A DNA stretch of 59,740 nucleotides from an uncultured Burkholderiales bacterium (GTDB taxonomy: Bacteria; Pseudomonadota; Gammaproteobacteria; Burkholderiales; Burkholderiaceae_E), in assembly GCA_903903975.1 (NCBI GenBank), contig CAIVAS010000036.1, forward strand, positions 1 through 59,740, read 5' to 3'. Of the stretch, positions 8,983 to 17,418 are shown piece after piece. Under the pieces are notes generated by a model. That model worked only from the letters and a program-made list of their open reading frames with translations. It did no database searches and was not told where the DNA came from. The stretch's first letter is position 1; every line of letters starts with the position of its first letter. The translations under genes were made by a program, and so were the position numbers.

Positions 8983-9531
8983 ATGACCCCGATCAGGACA
9001 CCCATTGATGGCCTGCTGGTGCTTGAGCCCCGTGTGTTCGGCGACGAGCGCGGCTTTTTCATGGAGAGCTATAACGAGCGGACCTTTCGCGAACTGAGTG
9101 GCGTGTCGCCCTCCTTCGTGCAGGACAACCATTCGCGCAGCGGGCGCGGCGTGCTGCGCGGGCTGCACTATCAGCTGCGCCAGCCGCAGGGCAAGCTGGT
9201 GCGGGTGGTGCAGGGCAGGGTCTTCGATGTCGCGCTCGATGTCCGGCGGGCCTCGCCCACCTTCGGGCAGTGGTATGGCGTTGAATTGAGTGGCGAGAAC
9301 AAGCGGCAGTTCTGGGTGCCCGCCGGCTTTGCGCACGGTTTCGTGGTGTTGTCCGAGACCGCCGATTTCCTCTACAAGACCACCGATTTCTACGCACCCG
9401 ACCACGAGCGCTGCATCGCCTGGAATGACCCGACGATTGGCATCGACTGGCATCTTGGCGACATCGTGCCGCAGCTGTCGGCCAAGGATCGCGCAGGCGT
9501 GGCGCTCGCCGACGCCGAGGTCTTCGCGTGA
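8983..9531 (+). CDS. rmlC: dTDP-4-dehydrorhamnose 3,5-epimerase RmlC
   Basis: RmlC epimerises C3 and C5 of dTDP-4-keto-6-deoxyglucose. The 182-residue cupin has the catalytic histidine at H62 (LRGLHYQ) and the substrate-binding run QDNHSRS at 47-53. A 12-base gap with a purine-rich GAGCGGGG stretch separates it from rmlA. The last bases overlap the GTG of rmlD. It competes with FdtA for the same substrate, a branch point between L-rhamnose and the 3-amino sugar. Confidence 0.96.
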   Translation: MTPIRTPIDGLLVLEPRVFGDERGFFMESYNERTFRELSGVSPSFVQDNHSRSGRGVLRGLHYQLRQPQGKLVRVVQGRVFDVALDVRRASPTFGQWYGVELSGENKRQFWVPAGFAHGFVVLSETADFLYKTTDFYAPDHERCIAWNDPTIGIDWHLGDIVPQLSAKDRAGVALADAEVFA

Positions 9532-10430
9532 AGATCCTGATCACCGGCGCCAAAGGCCAGGTCGGCTGGGAGCTGGCCCGCGCGGCGCAGCCGCTGGGCG
9601 AGGTGATCGCGCTCGATCGCAGTGGTGCCGATCTGTCCGATTCTGAGGGTCTGCGCCGTCTGGTCAGGCGCCTGCGCCCTGATGTGATTCTCAATGCAGC
9701 GGCTTACACCGCGGTCGACAAGGCCGAGGATGACGAGGCCGCTGCCCTGCGCATCAATGGCGAGGCCCCGGGCGTGCTGGCCCAGGAAGCGCTTGCGCTG
9801 GATGCGCTGCTGGTTCATTACTCCACCGACTATGTGTTCGACGGCGCGGGCGAGCGTCCCTATGTCGAGAGCGATCCGACCGCGCCGGTCAGCGTTTACG
9901 GGCGCAGCAAGCTGATGGGCGAGCAGGCGATTGCCGCAGCCGGCGGGCGCTGGTTGGTGTTTCGCACCAGTTGGGTCTATGCCCCGCGCGGTGGCAACTT
10001 TCCGCGCACGATGCTGCGGCTGGCCTGCGAGCGCGATGCGCTCAAGGTGGTGGCCGACCAGTTCGGTGCCCCCACCGGAGCCCGCCTGATTGCCGATGTC
10101 ACCACCCATGCGGTCGCGCGCGCGGTGGCCGAGTCGGCGCAGGGTCGCTTCGAATCGGGCATCTATCATCTGACCGCCAGCGGCAGCACCTCCTGGCATG
10201 GTCTGGCCTGTGCGGTCATCGAGGGCGCGCGCAAGCGTGGCTGGCCGATCAAGGCCGGTGCGATCGACGGCATTCCTGCCGAGCAGTATCCGACCCGCGC
10301 GCGCCGACCCTTCAATTCGCGGATGTCGAGCGCGGCGCTGGCGTCGCGTTTCGGCGTGACGCTGCCGCCCTGGGAGCAAGGCATCGAGTTGCTGCTCGAT
10401 GACCTCACCGAGAGGCGAGTCGTGGTCTGA
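9528..10430 (+). CDS. rmlD: dTDP-4-dehydrorhamnose reductase RmlD
   Basis: RmlD performs the final reduction giving dTDP-L-rhamnose. It is 300 residues, with the N-terminal dinucleotide fold MKILITGAKGQVG and the SDR active-site block VSVYGRSK. The GTG start overlaps the rmlC stop (GTGA), so translation is coupled. All four Rml enzymes are present and intact. Confidence 0.95.
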   Translation: MKILITGAKGQVGWELARAAQPLGEVIALDRSGADLSDSEGLRRLVRRLRPDVILNAAAYTAVDKAEDDEAAALRINGEAPGVLAQEALALDALLVHYSTDYVFDGAGERPYVESDPTAPVSVYGRSKLMGEQAIAAAGGRWLVFRTSWVYAPRGGNFPRTMLRLACERDALKVVADQFGAPTGARLIADVTTHAVARAVAESAQGRFESGIYHLTASGSTSWHGLACAVIEGARKRGWPIKAGAIDGIPAEQYPTRARRPFNSRMSSAALASRFGVTLPPWEQGIELLLDDLTERRVVV

Positions 10431-10570
10431 CCCGGCGTCGAGCCGAATGCCCATGCCTCACCCAAGCCTGCGCCAGCTGCCGCAGGGCATGATTGACCGG
10501 ACCCGCTTCGCTCGAGATTTCGGCATCGATCCGATGCATGTCGAGCGGGCTGGCACCGGAGGTCAGCGCC

Positions 10571-11998
10571 ATGGTCGTGCAGCAATTCATGCGGATTCTG
10601 AAGGCCCGTTTCGGGATCATCGCGGTCATCTTTCTGATGACACTCGCGGTCACGATCGCGGTCAGCCTGGTGCTGACCAAGAAGTACCAGGCCGCCACCA
10701 CGCTGGTCTTCGAGATCAAGGGGACCGATCCGGTGCTGGGCGGTGCGGTGATGATGCCCCAGACCATCCAGGGCTATCTGGTCACGCAGGCCGAGATCAT
10801 CCGCAGCGAGCGGGTGGTCAACCGGGTGATCGATACCCTTGGCCTGGAAGGCAATCCGGTGATGCTCGGGGTGGCCAACGACGAGGGTGGCGACGAGGGT
10901 GGCCTTTTGCGAAGCCGCATCAAGCGGCATTTCGACAAGAAGCTCGCGGTCGATCCGTCGCGCGAAGGCACGACGCTCACGATCGCCTATGAGGGCACCG
11001 ATCCGGCCCTGACCGCGGCGATCGTCAACGGCTTTGCCCGGGCCTATGTCGAGACCGGCCTGGAGCTCAAGACCGAGCCGGCGCGCAATTTCAGGCTCTG
11101 GTTCGAGGCGCAGAGCAAGGACTATCGCGAGCGTCTGGAGGACGCGCAGAAGAAGGTCTCGACCGCGCAGCGCGCCAGCGGCATTCTGGCCAATGACGAG
11201 CGCCTCGATGTCGAGAATGCGCGGCTCAACGAGCTGTCGACGCAGCTGGTCATGGTGCAGTCCGCGCTGGCCGAGAGCCGGTCGCGAGCGCAGACCGCGC
11301 AGCGCGGTGCCCATTCGATGCCCGAAGTCGTGGCCAATCCGCTGCTGCAAACGCTCAGCGGCGATCTCGGTCGCGCCGAGGCGCGCGTCAAGCAGCTTGC
11401 GGCCCGACTCGGTCCGGCCCATCCCGAGTATCAGGCGGCCCAAGCCGAGCTTGATCAGTTGCGCTCGCGGCTGCAGACCGAGATGGCGCGGGTGGGCGGC
11501 AGCATCGCCGCCGGCAACGACGTCAATCTGCGCCGCGAGGCCGAGCTTCGCGGACTGCTCGAAGCGCAGCGCGGCAAGGTCGCCGGCATCAAGCTGGCGC
11601 GCGATCGGCTGCAGGTGCTCGAGCGCGAGGTGCAGGGCTCGCAGCGGGCACTCGATCTGGTGGCGCAGCGATTTACCGAGACCAGCCTCGAAAGCCAGGC
11701 GCGTCAGTCCAATGTCAGCATCCTGACGCCGGCTTCGGTGCCGACCATGCCCTCGCGTCCGCAGCCGATGCTCAATGCCCTGATCGGTGGTCTGCTCGGT
11801 CTGTTCGTGGCGGTGCTGGCTGCGCTCACGCTCGAGTCGATGAACCGGCCGCTTCGCACCGCAGACGACCTGAGCGCGGCCTGTGGCGTGCCGGTGCTGG
11901 CGGTCGTCCCGCAGGCCACGACCCGCCGGGCGCAGCGACTGATCGGCACCTCCGGGCCGGGCGCCGGTCTGCCGCCGACGCTGCGCCTTGGCAACTGA
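10571..11998 (+). CDS. Wzz/EpsF-type chain-length determinant (polysaccharide co-polymerase)
   Basis: A 475-residue inner-membrane protein with a helix at about 13-35 (FGIIAVIFLMTLAVTIAVSL), a long periplasmic coiled-coil region, and a second helix after the proline block PTMPSRPQPM. This is the layout of exopolysaccharide co-polymerases of the EpsF class. A GGAGGT stands eight bases upstream of the ATG at 10571, which favours it over the longer frame from 10493. The kinase-like EpsG partner follows, separated only by a tandem-repeat spacer. The two should control export and chain length together. Confidence 0.85.
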   Translation: MVVQQFMRILKARFGIIAVIFLMTLAVTIAVSLVLTKKYQAATTLVFEIKGTDPVLGGAVMMPQTIQGYLVTQAEIIRSERVVNRVIDTLGLEGNPVMLGVANDEGGDEGGLLRSRIKRHFDKKLAVDPSREGTTLTIAYEGTDPALTAAIVNGFARAYVETGLELKTEPARNFRLWFEAQSKDYRERLEDAQKKVSTAQRASGILANDERLDVENARLNELSTQLVMVQSALAESRSRAQTAQRGAHSMPEVVANPLLQTLSGDLGRAEARVKQLAARLGPAHPEYQAAQAELDQLRSRLQTEMARVGGSIAAGNDVNLRREAELRGLLEAQRGKVAGIKLARDRLQVLEREVQGSQRALDLVAQRFTETSLESQARQSNVSILTPASVPTMPSRPQPMLNALIGGLLGLFVAVLAALTLESMNRPLRTADDLSAACGVPVLAVVPQATTRRAQRLIGTSGPGAGLPPTLRLGN

Positions 11999-12070
11999 TC
12001 GATCTGTCACTGATCAATCCGACACTCATCGATCCGACACTCATCGATCCGAATCTCATCGACCTGACAC
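11996..12070. repeat. Five tandem 15-bp repeats between the EpsF- and EpsG-like genes
   Basis: Starting with the stop codon of the co-polymerase gene, five 15-base units run head to tail; the third reads TCATCGATCCGACAC and the others differ from it by one to four bases. They end just before AAGGGG, the likely ribosome site of the next gene. The array is intergenic if the downstream gene starts at GTG 12087. A longer frame from 11988 would translate it as DTHRSDTHRSESHRPDTH, which looks non-native. Confidence 0.85.
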
Positions 12071-12086
12071 TCATAAGGGGCGTGCC

Positions 12087-12998
12087 GTGAACAACACCGG
12101 TGTCGTGCACAGAATGAATCCGATGCCTGCCAGCACGGTCGGTGTGGAGGCCGGGAAAGTGGCGGCCGACATGCGCATCGGGCAGATCCTGTTTTCCAGA
12201 GGCCGACTGACCGCAGCACAAGTGGCCGGCGTCCTGACCGAGCAGGGCAGCTCTGCCCATCGCTTCGGCGAGATCGCGCTGCGTCTGGGGCTGGTCGCGC
12301 GCAAGGACATCGACGATGCCCTCGCCCTGCAATTCGGCTATACCGCGCTGGAAACCGTCGACAGCAAGCTGCCCTCGAAACTCGTGACCGCCGCCAATCC
12401 GACCTCGCCCTTTGCCGAGGCGCTGCGGGCACTGCGCAGTCAGCTGATGATGCGCTGGTTCGACGGCACGCCCGGCCAGACCGCGCTCGCGCTGATCAGC
12501 GTCGATCGCGGCGACGGCAAGAGTTTCATCGCGGCCAACCTCGGGGTGGTGTTCGCGCAGCTGGGTGAACGCACGCTGATCATCGATGCCGATCTGCGTC
12601 AGCCGACCCAGCATCTGAATTTCGGACTGCCCAATCGCATGGGCCTGTCGGGCATCCTCAGCCATCGGGCCGGGCTGGAAGAGATCGTGGCCATCGAGCG
12701 CATCGGCAGCCTGTCGGTGCTGCCGTCCGGGCCGCAGCCGCCCAATCCGCAGGAGCTGCTCGGTCGCCCCGAATTCGCCCGGCTGCTCGATGAGCTCTCG
12801 AGTGCCTACGACGTGATTCTGATCGACACGCCCTCGGCGCAGCAGTCGTCGGATGGGCATGTGATCGCCCAGCGTGCCGGCGCTGCGGTCGTGGTAGGCC
12901 GCAAGGGACGCACGCGCAGTTCGGAGATCGGGCAGCTCGCATCGATCATGACGCACTCGGGTATCCGCATCCTGGGCACCACCCTGAACGAGCTGTGA
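12087..12998 (+). CDS. EpsG-type polysaccharide co-polymerase ATPase (BY-kinase-like)
   Basis: 303 residues. Residues about 29-85 resemble the N-terminal domain of GspE-like proteins (RIGQILFSRGRLTAAQV). The P-loop ATPase domain follows: Walker A SVDRGDGKSF (K145), Walker A' LIIDADLRQP (164-173) and Walker B DVILIDTP (242-249). Such proteins act with the EpsF-type membrane protein to regulate chain length. There is no C-terminal tyrosine cluster (the protein ends LGTTLNEL), so classical tyrosine autophosphorylation is doubtful. GTG 12087 is preceded by AAGGGG and was preferred over a frame that reads through the upstream repeats. Confidence 0.83.
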   Translation: MNNTGVVHRMNPMPASTVGVEAGKVAADMRIGQILFSRGRLTAAQVAGVLTEQGSSAHRFGEIALRLGLVARKDIDDALALQFGYTALETVDSKLPSKLVTAANPTSPFAEALRALRSQLMMRWFDGTPGQTALALISVDRGDGKSFIAANLGVVFAQLGERTLIIDADLRQPTQHLNFGLPNRMGLSGILSHRAGLEEIVAIERIGSLSVLPSGPQPPNPQELLGRPEFARLLDELSSAYDVILIDTPSAQQSSDGHVIAQRAGAAVVVGRKGRTRSSEIGQLASIMTHSGIRILGTTLNEL

Positions 12999-13034
12999 CC
13001 CTGGGTCACACCCTCTGATCACGGGCGCACGACC

Positions 13035-14549
13035 ATGCTCAACTGGCTGCGATCGAATCCTGCCCTGTCGGCGTATCGGCTGATGCCGCTGGCGGTCGGT
13101 GCCGGTTTTGCCACGGCGGCCGCGATCGGTGGGGTGGTGGTGGCCTCGGGCAATCTGATGATGATCGGCCTGGCGCTCGGCGCGATTTTCGGTGTGCTGC
13201 TGCTCACCGCCGTCCAGCAGACGATCTGGCTGGTGCTGGTCGGCACCCTCGCGCTGAGCGGCCCGCTGGTGATGCACTTTCCGGCACTGTCGCGGCTGCC
13301 CTGGCTGTTTTCAATCCTGGGCTTTCTGCTGCTGGTGGCCTCGGTGCTCTACGAAGGCACGCGACGCGACGCGCCCGGGCAGTCCAGCCCCGGATTCGTG
13401 GCGGTTGCCGTGGTCTTCATGATTTATGCGACCGGCATGAGCCTGCTGAGCGATGCTCCGGGCGACCAGATCATTGCGGCCTTCAAGCGCTATTTCCAGT
13501 ACTGGGGCCTGATGTTTGCGCTGGCGGCCGTGCCCTTTGCCGCAAAGCAGATTCGTGTCTGGCTGATCTTCATGCTCGGGCTGGCGGCGATCCAGCTGCC
13601 GTTTGCGATCTATCAGCGCATCGTGCTGATGCCGCTGCGCCTGAACATGCCCAACCAGGTCGTGCCGGTCGATATCGTCACCGGCACCTTCGAAGGCTCG
13701 ATCGTCGGCGGCGCCAACAACAATGTCATGGTGTTTCTGCTGATCGCGGCGATTGTCGGCCTGCTGGCCGCGCGGCGCGAGTCGATCATCCCGGCACGCA
13801 TTTTCTGGCCACTGCTGGCGGTGATCGCCGCCCCGCTGGCCCTTGGCGAAACCAAGATGGTGGCGGTGTTTCTACCCGTTGCCCTGGCAGTGGTCTACAG
13901 CGATCTGGCCCGGCGCCGACCCTTTGCCTTCGCATCCGGTGCGGTGGCCGCATCGGTGCTGATTGCCGGTCTGATGGCTTTCTATGTGCAGTACCAGGCG
14001 ACCGAGGGCCGCACCGAGTTGACCTTCGATCAGCGGGTCAGGGAGAACCTCGACTACAACGTCGGCAACCGCGGTTACTTTGGCGGTGCGAGCCTGAATC
14101 GCAGCAATGTCGTGCCCTTCTGGTGGAGCCGCCATGGGCTGGACGATCCGATCGGCACGGTCTTCGGTCATGGCCTGGGCGCCTCGCACGGCGCGCGCGG
14201 CGCCGAACAGCTCGGCCATGTCGACCGCAAGTTTCCGGGCTACTCGATCGGCCTGACCGCCTTCGCCGGTCTGCTCTGGGATGTCGGCCTTTTCGGAATA
14301 GCGCTCTACCTGCTGGTGCTGGGCGGCGCGTTCAGGGCGGCCGGGCGGCTGGTGACGCAGGCCGCGCCGGGTCTGGATCGGGCGATGTGCCGCACCCTGA
14401 GGGCGGTGGTGGCCATGATCGTGCCGGCCTTGCTGGCGCTCGACGTGATGCTGATCGCGCCCAGCATGCAGGTGCTGGCTGCCTTCACACTCGGCCTGAT
14501 TGCCTGGCGATGGCGTGCCGGCTCCGGCGTGTCATGGGTCCGGCAATGA
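13035..14549 (+). CDS. Wzy/O-antigen-ligase-like polytopic membrane protein
   Basis: A 504-residue protein of about ten to twelve helices with a large periplasmic loop in its second half (about 325-390, including EGRTELTFDQRVRENLDYN and GHGLGASHGARG). That is the topology of Wzy polymerases and O-antigen ligases, which join lipid-linked repeat units. Position directly after the co-polymerase pair supports polymerase. Primary sequence in this family is too divergent to separate polymerase from ligase. The stop overlaps the next GT start (ATGA). Confidence 0.72.
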   Translation: MLNWLRSNPALSAYRLMPLAVGAGFATAAAIGGVVVASGNLMMIGLALGAIFGVLLLTAVQQTIWLVLVGTLALSGPLVMHFPALSRLPWLFSILGFLLLVASVLYEGTRRDAPGQSSPGFVAVAVVFMIYATGMSLLSDAPGDQIIAAFKRYFQYWGLMFALAAVPFAAKQIRVWLIFMLGLAAIQLPFAIYQRIVLMPLRLNMPNQVVPVDIVTGTFEGSIVGGANNNVMVFLLIAAIVGLLAARRESIIPARIFWPLLAVIAAPLALGETKMVAVFLPVALAVVYSDLARRRPFAFASGAVAASVLIAGLMAFYVQYQATEGRTELTFDQRVRENLDYNVGNRGYFGGASLNRSNVVPFWWSRHGLDDPIGTVFGHGLGASHGARGAEQLGHVDRKFPGYSIGLTAFAGLLWDVGLFGIALYLLVLGGAFRAAGRLVTQAAPGLDRAMCRTLRAVVAMIVPALLALDVMLIAPSMQVLAAFTLGLIAWRWRAGSGVSWVRQ

Positions 14550-15832
14550 GCCCGAGCCTGCGCATTCTGCTGGCGACTGCCGAGCCGCATCCCTGCGCGC
14601 GGCCCGATGTTCGCGTGCTGTTCGGGCAGTCGCTGCCGGCACTCGGCGTGCAGGTCGATCTGCTCGCCCTTGGCGAGGCGCCGACCGATTGCGCTGCACC
14701 GCCCTCCTGGCCGGGCGGTGTGGCCTTCCTGCACCCCGCCCGCACGCGCATGCAGCGGCTCTTCGGCGATCTGGCGCAGCAGCTGTCGCTGTTTCGGCTG
14801 TGCTCCCAGGGCTATGACGCGCTGGTCGTGCGCGACAAGCCGGTGCTGGGCATCATCGGCTTTGCGGCCGCGCGCATCGCGCGCATCCGGTTTTGCTACT
14901 GGATGTCCTATCCCCTGCCCGAGCAATATCTCTGGCTGGCCGCACGCCGTGACGGATCGCTTGGCGTGGCGCGCCGGGTCTGGCTGTGGCTGCGCGGCAC
15001 GGCTGCCCGGTTTTGCCTTGAGCACCTGCTGGTGCCGCACGCCGACTGGCTCTTCGTGCAGTCCGATGCCATGGCAGCGGCGCTGCGTCGCGGGCCGCTG
15101 AGGCACGACCGGGTGAGCGCGGTGCCGATGGGCGTTGACGCTGCCGCGATGCCGCCCGCCGCCCCCGGGCTGACGCCGCCCCTGCAGGATCATCCGACCG
15201 CGGTCTATCTGGGCACCCTCGATCGTTACCGCTGCCCGGAGATCATGGTGGATGCGGCCGCACGGGTCGGCCGCGTCATGCCCGAGTTTCGACTGATGAT
15301 CATCGGCGAGGCCGATGAGCCCAGCGACCGGGGCTGGTTGCGCCGCCATGCGGTCGAGACCGGTGCGGCGCGCTGGGTGCACTTCACCGGTCGCCTGCCC
15401 TTCGATCAGGCGCTGGCGCTGGCCCAATGCGCGCAGGTCGGGCTGTCGCCGGTGCCGCGCAGTCCGCTCACCGAAGTCGGCTCGCCGACCAAGGCGGTCG
15501 AGTACCTGGCCTGCGGATTGCCGGTGATCTGCAACGATCAGCCGGATCAGGCCTGGGTGATCGAGCAAAGCGGTGGCGGCCGGGTGGTCGCCCTCGATGC
15601 GCAGGCCTTTGCCGACGCGATCATTGCGACCTTGTCCGATCCCCTGGCCGCGCAGGCACAGGCCGAGGCCGGGCGCCGCTGGGTGAAGGCACACCGCGAC
15701 TATGAGGTGCTGGCACGGGGTGTCGAGGCATGCCTGCGTGCGCTTGCGCCGTCGCCCGAACCGCCGCCCGAACCGTCCTCCGAAGCACCCTCCGAACCGG
15801 CCCACCATCGCGGTATCGGGGCGCCCACATGA
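14546..15832 (+). CDS. GT4 family glycosyltransferase
   Basis: A 428-residue GT-B fold enzyme. The C-terminal donor domain shows HPTAVYLGTLDRYRCPEIMV, WVHFTGRLPFDQAL and SPTKAVEYLACGLPVICND, the last being the nucleotide-sugar-binding E-x7-E-like region. A short low-complexity tail rich in PEPSSEAPSEP ends the protein. ATG 14546 overlaps the upstream stop, and its own stop overlaps the flippase start. Donor and acceptor are unknown; role in repeat-unit assembly is inferred from context. Cytoplasmic, membrane-associated. Confidence 0.82.
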   Translation: MSPSLRILLATAEPHPCARPDVRVLFGQSLPALGVQVDLLALGEAPTDCAAPPSWPGGVAFLHPARTRMQRLFGDLAQQLSLFRLCSQGYDALVVRDKPVLGIIGFAAARIARIRFCYWMSYPLPEQYLWLAARRDGSLGVARRVWLWLRGTAARFCLEHLLVPHADWLFVQSDAMAAALRRGPLRHDRVSAVPMGVDAAAMPPAAPGLTPPLQDHPTAVYLGTLDRYRCPEIMVDAAARVGRVMPEFRLMIIGEADEPSDRGWLRRHAVETGAARWVHFTGRLPFDQALALAQCAQVGLSPVPRSPLTEVGSPTKAVEYLACGLPVICNDQPDQAWVIEQSGGGRVVALDAQAFADAIIATLSDPLAAQAQAEAGRRWVKAHRDYEVLARGVEACLRALAPSPEPPPEPSSEAPSEPAHHRGIGAPT

Positions 15833-17418
15833 GCATCACTACCGATCCTGAGGCTGGCGGTGTGAGGGCTGATGGTGTCTATGCGGTGTCGCGCATCAGG
15901 GCGAGCCTGATGGCCTTTGCGGTGGGCAAGGCGATCAGCGCGCCCCTGTCGCTGCTGCTGATCCTGATGCTGGCGGCGGTCATGCCGCGCGCCGAATATG
16001 CCAGCTATGTGGCGGCGACCGCGATGCTCGAGATCGGTGTCGTGCTCGGCCCGCTTGGCATCGAGTGGGTGCTGCAGACCACGATTGCCGGCATCCGGGT
16101 GAACGGCAATGCGGCACAGCTGCGCCGCGCGACCTTGCTGCTCGGGGCGCTGCCGTTTCTGACCTATGGCGCGCTGTCTGCTGCGATCTTCTATCTGGCC
16201 ACGCCGATCTCGGCGATGCTGGGCGGGGTGGCGCCGCCCGAGCTTGTGCGGCTGTATGCCATCGTGCTCGCGATCGAAGGACCGACGCGCGTGTTGCGCG
16301 ACGGCCTGATGGCGGCGCTGCTGCTGCAGCAGACCGCGCAGATTTCGCTGGTGTTGCGGGTCGCCCTGGTGTTTGCCATGACCGGTGGCATGGTGGCGGT
16401 CGGTGAACCGATCGAGGCGGTCGATGTCGCGCATGCCGAATGCTTTGCTTCGCTGGCCGCGCTCATCACGGTGCTGATTGCCCTGGCGGTTCATCTGCAT
16501 CGCGCGCGGCCGCGCACCGAGATGTCGGCCGCCATCGGCGCCTGGCTCGGCTGGCGATCGGCGGGTTTCGCCTCGCATGCCTACGGCAGCATCGTGCTGA
16601 TGCTGCTGATCGGCACCGATGTCATGACCGCGCTGGTGGCCCGATTTCTGGGTGCCGAGGCGACCGCGGCTTTCGGGTTTGTCGTGCGGCTGATCGAGAT
16701 CGTGAGGCGCTACCTGCCGCTCGACATGTTCTGGGGCGTACTCAGGCCTGCGGCCATCGGTCGGCATGAAGCCGGCGGGCGAGCCTTCGCACCGCTGATG
16801 CGCGACTGCAATCACATGATCGATGCGAATCTGCTGGTGATCGGTGCCGCGCTCGCCCTGGCGCTGGCAATGGGCGATGTCGGCGTCAGCCTGCTGTCGG
16901 GCGGTCGGGTGCAGACACCGCTGCTGCTGCCGGCCTTGCTGCTGCCTTTGCTCATCACCCATACCGTGCGGCGGGTGGTCGAGCTTGCGGCCTATACCCG
17001 TGGCCACTCGGGCGCTTTCGTGCGTGCTGCGCTGGTGTGCCTGCTGGCGCCGGCCCTGAGTGCGCTGGCGCTCGCGCAAAGCGGGTCGCCTCATGCTGGC
17101 GTCGTGGTGGTGCTTGCGGTCGATCTGCTCTTTACCGGCCTGGCCGTGGCCGGCATGCGTGCGCGGGGCGATCGCATGCACTTCAATCTGTCGCGCTGGC
17201 GCGCCCTGGCGCTGTCGTGCGCGATCGGTGGCGGCGTTGGGGCTGCGGTCGCGCTGGCGATCAGGCCGCTGGGACCCCCGCTCGTCGTCACCGGCGTCGC
17301 GGTGTTCGTGACGCTGATCAGCTTTGCGCTCGCGGTGGTCGGCTTGCGGGTGGTCGGTGCCGATGACCGCCTGTGGCTCAACACCGTGCTGCGTCCCAGA
17401 GCGGCCCCTTCGACATGA
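15829..17418 (+). CDS. Wzx-like polysaccharide flippase (MATE/MVF-fold)
   Basis: 529 residues with about twelve to fourteen helices and short basic loops, beginning with a soluble stretch before SRIRASLMAFAVGKAISAPLS. The hydrophobic pattern and position between two GT4 genes fit the Wzx translocase that moves the undecaprenyl-PP-linked repeat unit outward. Wzx families are poorly conserved, so the call rests mainly on topology and neighbourhood. ATGA overlaps on both sides show tight coupling with the flanking GT genes. Confidence 0.75.
   Translation: MSITTDPEAGGVRADGVYAVSRIRASLMAFAVGKAISAPLSLLLILMLAAVMPRAEYASYVAATAMLEIGVVLGPLGIEWVLQTTIAGIRVNGNAAQLRRATLLLGALPFLTYGALSAAIFYLATPISAMLGGVAPPELVRLYAIVLAIEGPTRVLRDGLMAALLLQQTAQISLVLRVALVFAMTGGMVAVGEPIEAVDVAHAECFASLAALITVLIALAVHLHRARPRTEMSAAIGAWLGWRSAGFASHAYGSIVLMLLIGTDVMTALVARFLGAEATAAFGFVVRLIEIVRRYLPLDMFWGVLRPAAIGRHEAGGRAFAPLMRDCNHMIDANLLVIGAALALALAMGDVGVSLLSGGRVQTPLLLPALLLPLLITHTVRRVVELAAYTRGHSGAFVRAALVCLLAPALSALALAQSGSPHAGVVVVLAVDLLFTGLAVAGMRARGDRMHFNLSRWRALALSCAIGGGVGAAVALAIRPLGPPLVVTGVAVFVTLISFALAVVGLRVVGADDRLWLNTVLRPRAAPST

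Noticed and set aside
10166-12010. 614-codon minus-strand frame across rmlD and the co-polymerase gene
   Set aside because: It lies antisense to genes with intact family motifs and has the biased composition of a high-GC shadow frame.
11996-12070. CRISPR array
   Set aside because: The 15-base units are directly adjacent with no spacers, too short for CRISPR repeats, and no cas genes are present.
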